Notes under the pieces: model-generated | Database searches by the model: none | The model's input: the letters and a program-made list of their open reading frames with translations, nothing else | What the model was told of the DNA's origin: nothing | Program-made: the position numbers and the translations under genes | In this document: piece by piece, positions 51,426 through 62,771 of the stretch | Numbering within the stretch: position 1 is the stretch's first letter | Layout: each line of letters begins with the position of its first letter | Source: Tenuifilum sp. 4138str | GTDB lineage: Bacteria > Bacteroidota > Bacteroidia > Bacteroidales > Tenuifilaceae | Reading direction: 5' to 3' | Length of the DNA: 64,000 nucleotides | Assembly (NCBI RefSeq): GCF_041102575.1 | Contig: NZ_JBGCUE010000014.1 | Coordinates: 1 to 64,000 of the forward strand

Positions 51426-52265
51426 CTATTTGTAGATTTCAAAATTACGATCGTCTTTTGCTTTAATAAACAAATTGCGTTCCAGCTGGTCAATCAGGTT
51501 TTGCTTTCGCGCGTTAATAATTAGCTGTTTTATCTCGTTTGTTATGTAGGCGAGAGGTGCAGTTTCGCCTTGCTCTTTAACCTCACGCAGCGAAACCAGG
51601 TAGATGAAACTGCCGTCTTCCATTTCAATGTATTGTTTTGAAAAGGTCTCCTTTACATTATCGATTGTGTAAGGAAGCTGACGGGTAATTACCGAGAATG
51701 GTATCCATTGGTCACTGAAAAAATCGTAGAAAATGGCCGCCTGATAGGCCAAATTATCCAGGAGTTGTATGTCCTCCTGTTTCTTAGAACGGTATATTTC
51801 CTTGATCTTTGGGGTTTGTGGGGCTTCCTTGCGGAGCTTTATGAATAGTGCTTTAACTATTGGCTCTGATAGAACAAAGTTATCCTTGTTGGAGTAGTAG
51901 TACTGCTCTACCTCTGTTTCCTTAACCAGTGTATCGAGTTTTTGGTTTACGTAAGCCTGCTCGTACTTGTGGATTAGTAGCGAGGCCCTATAATCTTCCA
52001 GCTGACGTGCCACATTTTTCTCCTTATCGGTAAGGTTGTTCTCGGCCTGTTTTAGCAGGAGTTGAGTTTGAATCCACTTTTCAATGTAAGCCTTAGCAAT
52101 TAGTATACTGTCCTCCTTACTTACATTTGTGAGGAAAATATTTTGAAGGTCGCTTTCGTAGAGGTACTTATCGTATACCCTTGCTACAGGCCGGCTATTA
52201 TCGGCGTTTTGGCAAGCAGTAAGTAAGCCAGTTACTACAATCAGCGAAAAAAGTAGTCTATTCAT
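51426..52265 (-). CDS. SurA-related lipoprotein without isomerase domain
   Basis: A ~279-residue lipoprotein (MNRLLFSLIVVTGLLTACQN; Cys at about 18). It has a SurA/PpiC-like N-terminal part (VARVYDKYLYESDLQNIF, VSKEDSILIAKAYIEKWIQTQLLLKQAE) and a C-terminal helix (YITNEIKQLIINARKQNLIDQLERNLF), but I see no parvulin core (no GxLGW/F motif). It may be a chaperone or scaffold working with its two neighbours. It starts five bases after the stop of the 666-codon gene and ends eight bases before the SurA-type gene. Confidence 0.85.
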   Translation of the reverse strand: MNRLLFSLIVVTGLLTACQNADNSRPVARVYDKYLYESDLQNIFLTNVSKEDSILIAKAYIEKWIQTQLLLKQAENNLTDKEKNVARQLEDYRASLLIHKYEQAYVNQKLDTLVKETEVEQYYYSNKDNFVLSEPIVKALFIKLRKEAPQTPKIKEIYRSKKQEDIQLLDNLAYQAAIFYDFFSDQWIPFSVITRQLPYTIDNVKETFSKQYIEMEDGSFIYLVSLREVKEQGETAPLAYITNEIKQLIINARKQNLIDQLERNLFIKAKDDRNFEIYK

Positions 52266-52269
52266 TTTT

Positions 52270-54237
52270 TTATTTATTGAGATTTTCAAGTAGCCTACTG
52301 TAAGTGTCAGTGTTAATATCCACCTTGTATTTTTCCTTAAGCGTTTGAACCCATGATTCCTCCAGATAATTCTGATAATCAGCTATAACTTCTGCCCTGC
52401 AGTCGTTTAGCTCCTTAGGCTCACCTGTAGTTGTTTTACTGATATGTACTACAAGGTGTTTGTCGTTCTGAACACTACTGTTAATACCTGAGTTCCATTG
52501 GGTATAACCTGAAAGCAATGGATTATCGGGGAAGCCTACCTGTTGGTTGTAGGTAACATTTTGTGCCTTCTTATTCCATTTCTTAACGAGTTCATCAGGA
52601 TTTATTGCCGGGTTCTTTTTTAGGCTCTTTACTAGCGCCTGGGCAATCTTACTATCAGAGGTTTGGTAAACGGTAAAGTAAATTTTTTCGCCCCACAGAT
52701 ACTTATCGCGGTGGTTCTCGAAAAATGTGTTGAGTGCCGTGCTATCAGATGCTTTTGTCCATACCTCGCGATTCGATATCTCAAAAAGCAGCATACCTTC
52801 GAGGTATTCGTTGGCAAGCTGTTTAAATTCTGGATATTTTTGGGGTAAAAGCGATTTTTCTAGGTTAATTATGGTTTGGTTTACCCAATCGGTATAAATA
52901 GAGCTGATGAACGATTGGATGGAATGGCTCCTGCTTTTTTGCTGGTTCTGCCCAATAAACTGGAGCAAGTCGGATAGTGTATAATTCAATCCTTTTACAA
53001 CCAGTAAGGTTGGGTTTGTTTTGATGCCTGGAACTTTCCAATCGCCTTTAAAAATTGTGGAATCGATAAGCGATGAGAGAAGTTTAGCTGATTCGGCGGG
53101 GAACTCCTTAACCCCGTACTCCTTTTTGAGTTTGTTAATGAATGAGGTACGTATGAGCATGGTTCTGCTGTCGCGAGCCAGTAGGTTTTTAATCTCTGCC
53201 TGCATCTCCTCGAACTCACCCGGGAGCTTTCTATCAAGAAGTTTAACCACATGCCACCCAAATGAGATTTGAAAGGGCTTGGAGATATCGCCAATATCTT
53301 TTAGGGAAAAAGCAACCTCCTCGAACTCAGGTATTATTTGGCCGGAACGAATCCAGGGTAGTTCGCCACCGTTCGGGGCTGTACTGTTGTCCTGCGATTC
53401 CTTTTTGGCTAGTTCGGAAAAGTTTTCACCGTTAAGGAGGCGGTTATGAATGTCAACTATTTTTTGGCGGGCGTTTTCCATTTCCTGAGGCGAAGCATTG
53501 GGGTTAACCCTCACCATGATGTGGGCAACCTTAATTTGCCCCTTGGCAGGGCGACGACCGTGAACCTTAATGATATGGTAACCAAAGCGGGTGCGAACCG
53601 GCATCGAAACCGAATCGACTGGAGTATTGTAAGCTGCACTTTCAAAGGGGTAAACCATTTGAAAGGCTGAGAACCAACCAAGGTAACCATTGTTTCGGCT
53701 AACCGAAGGATCGTTGCTAGTGGTTAATGCAACTTTGCCAAAGGGTTCGCCGCTAAGAACTTTGGAGCGAGCCTCAAGGGCTTTTTGGTAGTACTTAAGA
53801 GTATCGGAACCCGTTACTGTTTCAGGAATGCTAATAAGGATGTGGCTGGCACTTACCTCTTCCAGCATACGCTGATATGCCTCACGGGTTAACCCATCGA
53901 GCGTTTCCTGATCAATGAGGTACGCTTGCGCAAGCTGATCTACATAACCATTATACTCATTCCTGAACGAAGATAGGGTGTCGATTCCTGCATCGCGGGC
54001 TGCTTGAACCTTTAGCTTAAAGTTGATGAAAAGGTTTAGGTAGTCATCAAGGGTCGATTTATCAATTTTAGTACCAGTAGCCTTGGTGTTTTTAATGTAA
54101 AGCGATATAAACTCATCAGCTGAAATAGGAGTATTGTTGATAGTTAAAAGCGTTTCAGAGCCCTGTTTCTGGGCATAAGCAATTTGTCCTGCTAACACTC
54201 CGGCTGTAATGATTGCTACTCGAAATACCTTTCTCAT
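52270..54237 (-). CDS. Periplasmic peptidyl-prolyl isomerase with two parvulin domains
   Basis: A ~655-residue protein with signal peptide (MRKVFRVAIITAGVLAGQIAYAQ), a helical N-terminal chaperone part, and two parvulin domains: SASHILISIPETVTGSDTL with GYLGWFSAFQMVYPFESAAYN (first), and KVAHIMVRVNPNASPQEM with GGELPWIRSGQIIPEFEEVAFSL and SFGWHVVKLLDRKLP (second). The C-terminal third is helical. Likely a PpiD/SurA-like outer-membrane protein chaperone. The start is ATG 54237, 42 bases downstream of the guaB stop on the same strand. Confidence 0.92.
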   Translation of the reverse strand: MRKVFRVAIITAGVLAGQIAYAQKQGSETLLTINNTPISADEFISLYIKNTKATGTKIDKSTLDDYLNLFINFKLKVQAARDAGIDTLSSFRNEYNGYVDQLAQAYLIDQETLDGLTREAYQRMLEEVSASHILISIPETVTGSDTLKYYQKALEARSKVLSGEPFGKVALTTSNDPSVSRNNGYLGWFSAFQMVYPFESAAYNTPVDSVSMPVRTRFGYHIIKVHGRRPAKGQIKVAHIMVRVNPNASPQEMENARQKIVDIHNRLLNGENFSELAKKESQDNSTAPNGGELPWIRSGQIIPEFEEVAFSLKDIGDISKPFQISFGWHVVKLLDRKLPGEFEEMQAEIKNLLARDSRTMLIRTSFINKLKKEYGVKEFPAESAKLLSSLIDSTIFKGDWKVPGIKTNPTLLVVKGLNYTLSDLLQFIGQNQQKSRSHSIQSFISSIYTDWVNQTIINLEKSLLPQKYPEFKQLANEYLEGMLLFEISNREVWTKASDSTALNTFFENHRDKYLWGEKIYFTVYQTSDSKIAQALVKSLKKNPAINPDELVKKWNKKAQNVTYNQQVGFPDNPLLSGYTQWNSGINSSVQNDKHLVVHISKTTTGEPKELNDCRAEVIADYQNYLEESWVQTLKEKYKVDINTDTYSRLLENLNK

Positions 54238-54279
54238 CGGTTTTGGGTTTAAGGTTACCTTACAAAACATTAGTTTGCA

Positions 54280-56268
<1,989 letters not shown>

Positions 56269-58290
56269 ATGGATGAGGTTGAGATCAATGCAATACTTGC
56301 AGAGCTTGATGATTTAAGGAAGAAGTACGAAGAGCTAAAGGCTCTTCATGATGCCCAAAATAAGATTCAAAGCGATATAGAAAGCAGATTGCTTGATAGC
56401 GAAGCCCGTAATGCTGCACTGTTATCGGCCAACCCTGATATGATGTTTGTTTTCGATAAGCAAGGTTATTTTATTGACTACAATGGAGGGCTTAATGAGA
56501 TGTATGCACCTCCGGAATTCTTTGTGGGTAAAAGAGTTGATGAAGTCTTGCCTGAACAGGTTGCAAAATTAACCCACGAAAAGATAAAGCAGCTTTTTGA
56601 AACCGGTAAAATGCAGGTTTACGACTACGACCTTGTTATTCAGGGTAAAACAATGTTTTTTGAAAGTCGCCTTGTTAAGTATGGAACTGATAAAGCATTA
56701 GCCGTAGTAAGAAATATTACCCAAAGGAAGAACTATGAAATTACCCTAAAGGAAAGTGAACTGCGATACCAGGAACTGTATAACCTTTTACGATTACTTG
56801 CCGATACGGCTCCCGATATGATTTGGGCCAAGGATGCTCAAAAGCGATATATTTTTGCCAATAGGGCAATGTGTCAAGAGTTGCTCAATGCGTCTGACAC
56901 CAATGAACCAATAGGTAAAACCGATTTATTTTTTGCTCTTCGCGAAAGGGAGAAACATCCAGAGGATCCCAACTGGCATACTTTTGGAGAGCTATGTATG
57001 GATTCCGATGAAATTACAATGCGGGAGCTGCGCCCCATGCAGTTTGATGAGTATGGTAATGTTAAGGGCAAATTCATGTTCCTTGATGTTCATAAGGCCC
57101 CCATTTTCAGTAACGATGGAAAGTTAATGGGAGTTGTTGGTACGGCCCGTAACATTACTGAAAAGAAGGAGATGGAGGAAAAGCTAAAACTATCAGAACA
57201 AACATACAAAGGAATCCTAAATAGTATTTCGGAGGCAGTTTACATTCAGGATGAAAATGGAGTTTTTATAGATGTAAACGATACTGCCACCCGAATTTAC
57301 GGTTACCCTCGTGACTACTTTATAGGCAGAACTCCTGAATTCCTGTCGGCGCCAGGGTATAATAACCTAGAGCAGGTTGCGCAGTGCGTGAAAAAGGCTT
57401 TCCATGGCGAACCTCAGGTATTTGAATTCTGGGGGATACGGCACGATGGAGCCTACTTCCCCAAGATTGTAAGCCTTACGCCAGGAGTATATTTTGGTAA
57501 AAATTGTGTAATTGCGGTGGCACGCGATATTACTGAACAAAAGAACTGGGAAAAAGAGATACTCGAGGCAAAGAGTAAAGCCGAGGAAAATGATAAGCTA
57601 AAATCGGCCTTTCTGGCCAATATGAGCCATGAAATTAGAACTCCATTGAACGGCATAATGGGGTTTGTGCAGCTTATGCGTAACCCAAATTTGTCCAAGG
57701 AAGATTTTGAAAAATACCTAAATGTAATTGAAAGAAGTGGTGAGAGGCTTAATGAACTGTTAACCGGCCTTCTCGATATGGCTAGAATTGAGGCAGGCCA
57801 AGTCAAAGTAATTTACAAAAGGACCAATATTGCAAGCCTGGTAAAGTACGTAACCGAATTTTTTACCCCCGATGCAAGGGTAAAAGGTTTAGGAATAACT
57901 CATAAAATCAATATTCCTGAGCAGTTAGTTGAGATTGAAACCGATGGCTACCTGTTACAGGATATCTTTTTTAACCTGATTAAAAATGCCATAAAATATA
58001 CAAATAAGGGAAACATAACCATTGGTTGTGAGTATTTTGATAGTTCACTACTATTTAAGGTAAGCGATACAGGTATTGGAGTACCACGGGATAAGCAAAA
58101 AGTGATTTTTGAACGCTTTGTGCGAGCCAATAATGATTTGACTAATCCGGTTGATGGTGCTGGTTTGGGATTATCAATAGCAAAGGCTTACGTTGAAAGA
58201 CTTGGTGGTAAAATTTGGTTGGAAAGCGAACCCGGTAAGGGCTCAACCTTCTACTTCACTATTCCCTTAAGTCCAAATGTTAACTTCTAA
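56269..58290 (+). CDS. Multi-PAS sensor histidine kinase
   Basis: A ~673-residue soluble kinase with an N-terminal coiled coil (LDDLRKKYEELKALHDAQNK), three PAS domains (about 40-160, 170-300, 310-430; e.g. LLSANPDMMFVFDKQGYFIDYNG, NSISEAVYIQDENGVFIDVN), a HisKA domain with an intact H-box (FLANMSHEIRTPLNGIMGF), and HATPase boxes N (NLIKNAIKYTNKG), G1 (DTGIGV) and G2 (GAGLGLSIAKAYVERLGG). No transmembrane helix is seen, so it senses cytoplasmic signals; redox or small-molecule ligands of PAS are possible. No receiver is fused or next to it. The ATG at 56269 is preferred over the upstream in-frame TTG. It is flanked by inverted repeat copies. Confidence 0.93.
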   Translation: MDEVEINAILAELDDLRKKYEELKALHDAQNKIQSDIESRLLDSEARNAALLSANPDMMFVFDKQGYFIDYNGGLNEMYAPPEFFVGKRVDEVLPEQVAKLTHEKIKQLFETGKMQVYDYDLVIQGKTMFFESRLVKYGTDKALAVVRNITQRKNYEITLKESELRYQELYNLLRLLADTAPDMIWAKDAQKRYIFANRAMCQELLNASDTNEPIGKTDLFFALREREKHPEDPNWHTFGELCMDSDEITMRELRPMQFDEYGNVKGKFMFLDVHKAPIFSNDGKLMGVVGTARNITEKKEMEEKLKLSEQTYKGILNSISEAVYIQDENGVFIDVNDTATRIYGYPRDYFIGRTPEFLSAPGYNNLEQVAQCVKKAFHGEPQVFEFWGIRHDGAYFPKIVSLTPGVYFGKNCVIAVARDITEQKNWEKEILEAKSKAEENDKLKSAFLANMSHEIRTPLNGIMGFVQLMRNPNLSKEDFEKYLNVIERSGERLNELLTGLLDMARIEAGQVKVIYKRTNIASLVKYVTEFFTPDARVKGLGITHKINIPEQLVEIETDGYLLQDIFFNLIKNAIKYTNKGNITIGCEYFDSSLLFKVSDTGIGVPRDKQKVIFERFVRANNDLTNPVDGAGLGLSIAKAYVERLGGKIWLESEPGKGSTFYFTIPLSPNVNF

Positions 58291-58549
58291 TTCATCAACT
58301 GACTAAAATTCGTCAACTGTTTTTTTCGATAAACAGTTCCCCTCTATAAATGTTTCCGCCTTCCATTTTGATTATCTCCGCTGAATTTGTTAATCCATAG
58401 CATTTCGGATTAACTGTTCACTTTTTGCTATTCCTCTAACTTCCTCATATTCCGTCACATTCCGATTCATTCCTCTAGAAACAAGCCCGCTTGAATTTTT
58501 AAATTCATGGTACTTGGGTTAAATAGCCGTCTCCCTTTGCCAGAAACAC
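58291..58549. other. Intergenic stretch with repeat, no gene
   Basis: About 260 bases between the convergent kinase and S9 peptidase genes. A CTAACTTCCTC/CATTCCG repeat copy occupies 58431-58510; the rest is AT-rich without gene-like features. Confidence 0.7.
58431..58510 (+). repeat. CTAACTTCCTC...CATTCCG repeat, copy 3
   Basis: TCCTCTAACTTCCTCATATTCCGTCACATTCCGATTCATTCC, TCTAGAAACAAGCCCG and AATTCATGG in the order of copy 1, with a short array of only two to three 10-base units. With the inverted copy 2 it brackets the PAS kinase gene. Confidence 0.8.
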
Positions 58550-60655
58550 TTATTCGGTTATACCCCACTGGTTTAACATGTAAGCATATATAAAGGCCTG
58601 TTCCTTGAGCTGAAGGTACCTACCCGATGATTGGCTATGGCCAAGCGACATATCAACCCAAAGCAAAATTTGGCTGTTACCGGTATTATTAGCCCGTAGC
58701 TTAGCCACCCACTTTACGGGCTCAAAGTATTGCACTTGATTGTCGTTGTAGCCCGATGTAACAAGCATGTTAGGGTAGGGCATCTTTTTAATTTGGTCGT
58801 AGGGCGAGTACGATTTTATGTAGTAGTAGAAGGTAGAATCGTGAGGATTTCCCCACTCGTTGTATTCAACAGTAGTTAATGCTTGTGTTGAATCGAGCAT
58901 CGATGTAAGCACATCTACAAAAGGCACCTCTGCAACCACAGCTTTGAATAGATCGGGGCGCATGTTTAATGCTGCTCCCACAAGTAATCCGCCAGCGCTG
59001 CTACCATGAGCTATAAGTTTTGAAGCTGAAGTATAGCCATCGGCAATAAGTTTCTCGGCGCAAGCAACAAAATCGGTAAAAGAGTTTTTCTTGTTCAGGA
59101 GTTTGCCTTGGTTATACCAGTTCCGTCCCATTTCCTGTCCGCCTCGCACATGGGCAACTGCATATACTACACCTCTGTCAAGTAAGCTAATGAGATTTGG
59201 ATCGAAGGTGGTGTTGATGGAGTAACCGTAAGCACCATAGCCGTAAAGGAGCAAGGGCGTGTTTGGGCTAAACCTGGTACCTTTCCTATATACCAGTGAT
59301 ATTGGAATCGTTGTACTGTCCGGTGCAGTTGCCCAAATCCGCTTTGACTCATATTTAGTTGGATCAAAACCACCCAGAACTTCATTCTGCTTGAGCAGCC
59401 TTTTTTTGCGGGTAGTCATGTTGTATTCGCATGTGGAACCGGGAGTGGTAAACGAGGTGTAGTAGTAATAAAAAAGATTAGTGTTAAACTCAGGGTTTAC
59501 TGAGGGAAGAGCAGTGTAAACCTCCTCGCCAAAATCGATATAGTGCTGCTCCATATTCAGTAGGTTTACTACCCTAACCTTCAATAGCGCATCGCGGCGT
59601 TCGGTTGTTACTATGTGGTTTTTAAAGGCTTCCATGGTAAGAATTAGTACCGAGGAGTCGGCAGGGATTACCTCTTTCCAGTTCTTAAGTGTTGGGTTGG
59701 TAACTGGAGCCCTAAGCACCTTAAAATTGGGAGCGTTTAGGTTGGTTAAAAAGTAAAAATGACTGCCTGAGTGGTCAACGCTATACTCAAGGTTCTGTTC
59801 TCGCCCCACTATCAATCTAAATTTATCTAAGGGCTTTTCGGCGTCCAGGTACCAGCACTCACTTGCAATTCCATTGGATGTTGATATTATTACGAAGCTG
59901 TGCGATTTTGTGGTAAACACATGTGCCCTGAAAGTTTTGTCGGTTTCCTTAAAAACCGGGACATCATCGTATGGTTGGAGTATGTCGTGGCGGAAAATGG
60001 CTGATGGGCGCAGGGTGCTATCCTTGAAGGCATAGAAAACAAATCGGCAATCCTTAGTCCAGGCAACCTCACCGGTTGTGTTTTCAATTTTATGCTCCAA
60101 AATCCGACCCGATGCCAAGTCCTTGAAGTAAATGGTAAAAAGCCGTTTCCCCAGGGTATCAACCCCAAATGCCATGAAATGGTTATCGGGCGAGATATCA
60201 ATGCTTGCAATCTGGCAGTAGCGATGGCCTGCAGCAACCTCGTTCTCATCAAGTATTATTTCTTCAGGCGCATTCATGGATCCCTTTCGCCTACAGTTAA
60301 TGGGATACTCTTTGCCTTCCTCGTATCGAATATAGTAGTAGTAGCCATTCATGAAAACAGGAACAGTAATATCGTCGCCTCGTTTGCGTGAGCGCATTTC
60401 AGCAACCAACCTATCCTGCAGGTTCAGGGTAGGTTCCAATACTGCGTATGTGTAGGCATTCTCAGCCAGCAAATGGTCAATTACCTTTTGCGATTCACGA
60501 TTCCGTAACCAGAAGTAAGGATCGATGCGTGTATCGCCAAACATAACCAAAAGCGTATCGTGTTGTTCAGCTAAAGGCGCAGTGGGTACTAAGGAACAGC
60601 CCGAAATAATGAGTGTAGCAAAAAAAAGAAAAGTATTTTTTAAGGCTCTTATCAT
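58550..60655 (-). CDS. S9 family peptidase (oligopeptidase B-like), lipoprotein
   Basis: A 701-residue prolyl-oligopeptidase-type enzyme. The N-terminus is a lipobox signal (MIRALKNTFLFFATLIISGC), followed by a β-propeller (about 80-410) and the α/β-hydrolase domain. Catalytic Ser is in GSSAGGLLVGAALNMRPDLF; the Asp lies in TSGYNDNQVQYFEPVKWVAKL and the His in MSLGHSQSSGR. YGAYGYS and GRGGQEMGRNWYN-like HVRGGQEMGRNWY support the family. It should hydrolyse small peptides after basic residues at the cell surface or in the periplasm. It is a single gene, convergent with the PAS kinase gene and divergent from the thioredoxin-fold genes. Confidence 0.94.
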   Translation of the reverse strand: MIRALKNTFLFFATLIISGCSLVPTAPLAEQHDTLLVMFGDTRIDPYFWLRNRESQKVIDHLLAENAYTYAVLEPTLNLQDRLVAEMRSRKRGDDITVPVFMNGYYYYIRYEEGKEYPINCRRKGSMNAPEEIILDENEVAAGHRYCQIASIDISPDNHFMAFGVDTLGKRLFTIYFKDLASGRILEHKIENTTGEVAWTKDCRFVFYAFKDSTLRPSAIFRHDILQPYDDVPVFKETDKTFRAHVFTTKSHSFVIISTSNGIASECWYLDAEKPLDKFRLIVGREQNLEYSVDHSGSHFYFLTNLNAPNFKVLRAPVTNPTLKNWKEVIPADSSVLILTMEAFKNHIVTTERRDALLKVRVVNLLNMEQHYIDFGEEVYTALPSVNPEFNTNLFYYYYTSFTTPGSTCEYNMTTRKKRLLKQNEVLGGFDPTKYESKRIWATAPDSTTIPISLVYRKGTRFSPNTPLLLYGYGAYGYSINTTFDPNLISLLDRGVVYAVAHVRGGQEMGRNWYNQGKLLNKKNSFTDFVACAEKLIADGYTSASKLIAHGSSAGGLLVGAALNMRPDLFKAVVAEVPFVDVLTSMLDSTQALTTVEYNEWGNPHDSTFYYYIKSYSPYDQIKKMPYPNMLVTSGYNDNQVQYFEPVKWVAKLRANNTGNSQILLWVDMSLGHSQSSGRYLQLKEQAFIYAYMLNQWGITE

Positions 60656-60801
60656 CTACATCAAAATGTGTTTTAAACATCAAATTTATTACTTCCGTTG
60701 GTTTTTACCAAATTGATGTTACTATAAATTGAATAGCGAGCATAATAAACGGCATGTGAACAAAGAACCGATTTGTTTGTTAAATAGAAAATATTCGGGC
60801 A

Positions 60802-61305
60802 ATGTTGCGATCGTTTTTTTCAGTTCTTATTGTGGTAGGTCTGTTTGGTTGTAAGACAAACAGGCATACTTATAGTTACGACACCATTGATGTTGTTGAC
60901 TTTAAGATGCTTGAGCCACAGCTCTCAAAATCGACCGATACGGTTTACGTAGTTAACTTTTGGGCTACTTGGTGTGCGCCATGCGTTAAGGAATTTCCAT
61001 ACTTTGATGAAGCTGCGGAAAAATACTCCGATAGCAAGGTAAGATTCTTAATGGTTAGCCTCGATTTCCCTAATCAGCTTGACAAGAGCTTAAAACCATT
61101 TGTAAAATCCAGAACTAATCGTTTACCTGTGGTTTTGCTCGATGATCCTAATCAGAATGAATGGATCAATAAGGTGAGCCCCGACTGGAGCGGTGCGCTT
61201 CCTGCAACCCTAATATATAAAGGCAGCTATAAAGTTTTTATTGAAGGGCCTATTGAATTAGCCGATATAACTTCAAATATTGATAGTTTACTTGTCAAAC
61301 CTTAA
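60802..61305 (+). CDS. TlpA-like thioredoxin-fold lipoprotein
   Basis: A 167-residue lipoprotein (MLRSFFSVLIVVGLFGCKT; Cys near 17) with a redox-active WCAPC motif in VNFWATWCAPCVKEFPYFDEA and a conserved cis-Pro region (RLPVVLLDD, ALPATLIYKG). It is a periplasm-facing disulfide reductase, perhaps serving cytochrome or envelope-protein maturation. The next gene, a second thioredoxin-fold protein, starts 13 bases downstream, so the two are co-transcribed. Confidence 0.9.
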   Translation: MLRSFFSVLIVVGLFGCKTNRHTYSYDTIDVVDFKMLEPQLSKSTDTVYVVNFWATWCAPCVKEFPYFDEAAEKYSDSKVRFLMVSLDFPNQLDKSLKPFVKSRTNRLPVVLLDDPNQNEWINKVSPDWSGALPATLIYKGSYKVFIEGPIELADITSNIDSLLVKP

Positions 61306-61318
61306 AACTAATGAATCT

Positions 61319-61918
61319 ATGAAACGATTGTTTTTGATGCTAATGGCTACTTTTATGGTGGCCGGGCTATACGCTCAGGGTTTAAAAATTGGCGATAAGG
61401 CCCCTGACTTTCGCCTGAAGAATGTTGATGGCAAAATGGTTTCACTGGCCGATTACACTCAGGCCAAAGGTTTTATTGTAATCTTTTCGTGTAATCATTG
61501 TCCTTTTGTGAAAGCCTATGAGGATAGGATGATAGCCCTACACGAAAAGTATGCCCCTAAAGGGTTTCCTGTAATTGCCATCAACTCTAACGATCCTGAA
61601 GTTGTACCTGAAGACTCGTTCGATAAAATGGTTGAGCGAGCCCAGCAAAAGAAATTCCCATTTGTGTACCTCTTCGATGAGGGGCAAAAGGTTTACCCGC
61701 TTTACGGAGCAGCTCGTACACCACATGTTTACATTTTAAGTAAAAAAGCAAACGATTTGGTTGTTGAGTACATTGGTACAATTGACGATAACTATAAGGA
61801 TGCCTCGGCCGTAAAGGAAAAGTACGTTGAGAATGCTGTTGATGCTCTACTTTCTGGTAAGAAACCTGCCGTTACTGAAACTAAAGCGGTGGGTTGCTCA
61901 ATAAAAGTGAAAAAGTAG
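61319..61918 (+). CDS. Peroxiredoxin-like thioredoxin family protein
   Basis: A ~199-residue exported protein (MKRLFLMLMATFMVAGLYAQ) of the AhpC/TSA-redoxin type: LKIGDKAPDFRLKNVDGKMVSLADYTQAKGFIVIFSCNHCPFVKAYEDRMIALHEKY with the CNHC motif, and ARTPHVYILSK as the resolving/cis-Pro part. The CxxC (CNHC) variant is the DUF-type thioredoxin family often called thiol-disulfide isomerase; substrate is unknown. I start at ATG 61319, which gives the signal peptide. A terminator follows. Confidence 0.9.
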   Translation: MKRLFLMLMATFMVAGLYAQGLKIGDKAPDFRLKNVDGKMVSLADYTQAKGFIVIFSCNHCPFVKAYEDRMIALHEKYAPKGFPVIAINSNDPEVVPEDSFDKMVERAQQKKFPFVYLFDEGQKVYPLYGAARTPHVYILSKKANDLVVEYIGTIDDNYKDASAVKEKYVENAVDALLSGKKPAVTETKAVGCSIKVKK

Positions 61919-61940
61919 TTTATAGCTATATAATTGATTA

Positions 61941-61968
61941 AGCCGCTACTGAGCTAGCGGCTTTTTTT
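61941..61968 (+). terminator. Terminator after the thioredoxin-fold pair
   Basis: AGCCGCTA/TAGCGGCT stem (61941-61948/61955-61962) and a T-run of seven. Confidence 0.9.
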
Positions 61969-61993
61969 GTTAGCTTTGCCTAAATGATCTGCT

Positions 61994-62671
61994 ATGGATG
62001 GATTAAGGGTAGTTCCAACTGCTGATGGTAGTTCCACGCTTTACAGCGAAAGGTTTAAGGCAACCTACCATTCCGTAAACGGTGCGCTAACGGAGTCGAT
62101 GCATGTATTCATAAAATCGGGGTTTGAGGCCATTTTACAAAATAAAAAAAACGTTGATGTGCTTGAGATTGGAATGGGTACCTGCTTAAATGCAGCTCTT
62201 ACAGGATGGGTAGCACAGATGTATGGAGCAAGGGTACATTACACCGGTATAGAGCTTTTCCCTCCTACGGTTGAAGTGCTAAACTCCACGGGTTACCATG
62301 CTGTTTTAGAGCCAGAATGCGCAGAGCTTTGGGAAAAGATTGTTGCTGCATCAGCCAGTGAGCCTGTTCCAGTATCTACCTGGGTTACAGTTTCAAAGTT
62401 GTATGTTGATTTCATAGGTTGGAATCCTAACAATATGTACGATTTAGTTTACTTTGATGCTTTTGCTCCTGACGACCAGCCCGAGATGTGGAGTATTGAA
62501 AATTTCAATAAGTTATTCAATGCTTTAAAACCTAACGGTGCATTGGTTACCTACTCAGCTAAAGGACTGGTAAAGCAAAATTTACGGCAGGCAGGCTTTT
62601 ACGTTGAAAGGTTGGCTGGGCCTCCCGGTAAACGCCACATGATTAGGGCATGGAAAAATGAGCCAAAGTAA
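61994..62671 (+). CDS. mnmD: tRNA 5-(aminomethyl)-2-thiouridine methyltransferase MnmD
   Basis: The 225-residue protein has the MnmC2/MnmD methyltransferase fold: TADGSSTLYSERFKATYHSVNGALTESMHVFIKSGF, the SAM loop VLEIGMGTCLNAAL, YTGIELFPPTVEVLN, LVYFDAFAPDDQPEMWS and a final RQAGFYVERLAGPPGKRHMIRA. It methylates the wobble uridine of some tRNAs in the last step of mnm5s2U34 synthesis. This is the stand-alone form, lacking the FAD oxidase domain of E. coli MnmC. TAGCTTTG at 61971-61978 may be its -7 box. Confidence 0.93.
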   Translation: MDGLRVVPTADGSSTLYSERFKATYHSVNGALTESMHVFIKSGFEAILQNKKNVDVLEIGMGTCLNAALTGWVAQMYGARVHYTGIELFPPTVEVLNSTGYHAVLEPECAELWEKIVAASASEPVPVSTWVTVSKLYVDFIGWNPNNMYDLVYFDAFAPDDQPEMWSIENFNKLFNALKPNGALVTYSAKGLVKQNLRQAGFYVERLAGPPGKRHMIRAWKNEPK

Positions 62672-62698
62672 TTTCCCCAAAAAAAAGCTAACGTTTTT

Positions 62699-62727
62699 TT
62701 TGATAATGGAAAAGTATAGTATCTTCG
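62699..62727 (+). promoter_or_regulatory. Promoter of the FKBP gene
   Basis: TTTG at 62699-62702 and TATCTTCG at 62720-62727, 17 bases apart, fit the phylum's -33/-7 pattern with one mismatch (TTCG). Confidence 0.55.
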
Positions 62728-62771
62728 CAAAGAAAATTACTTTCGTATAACTAACTTAAATCAATCATATT

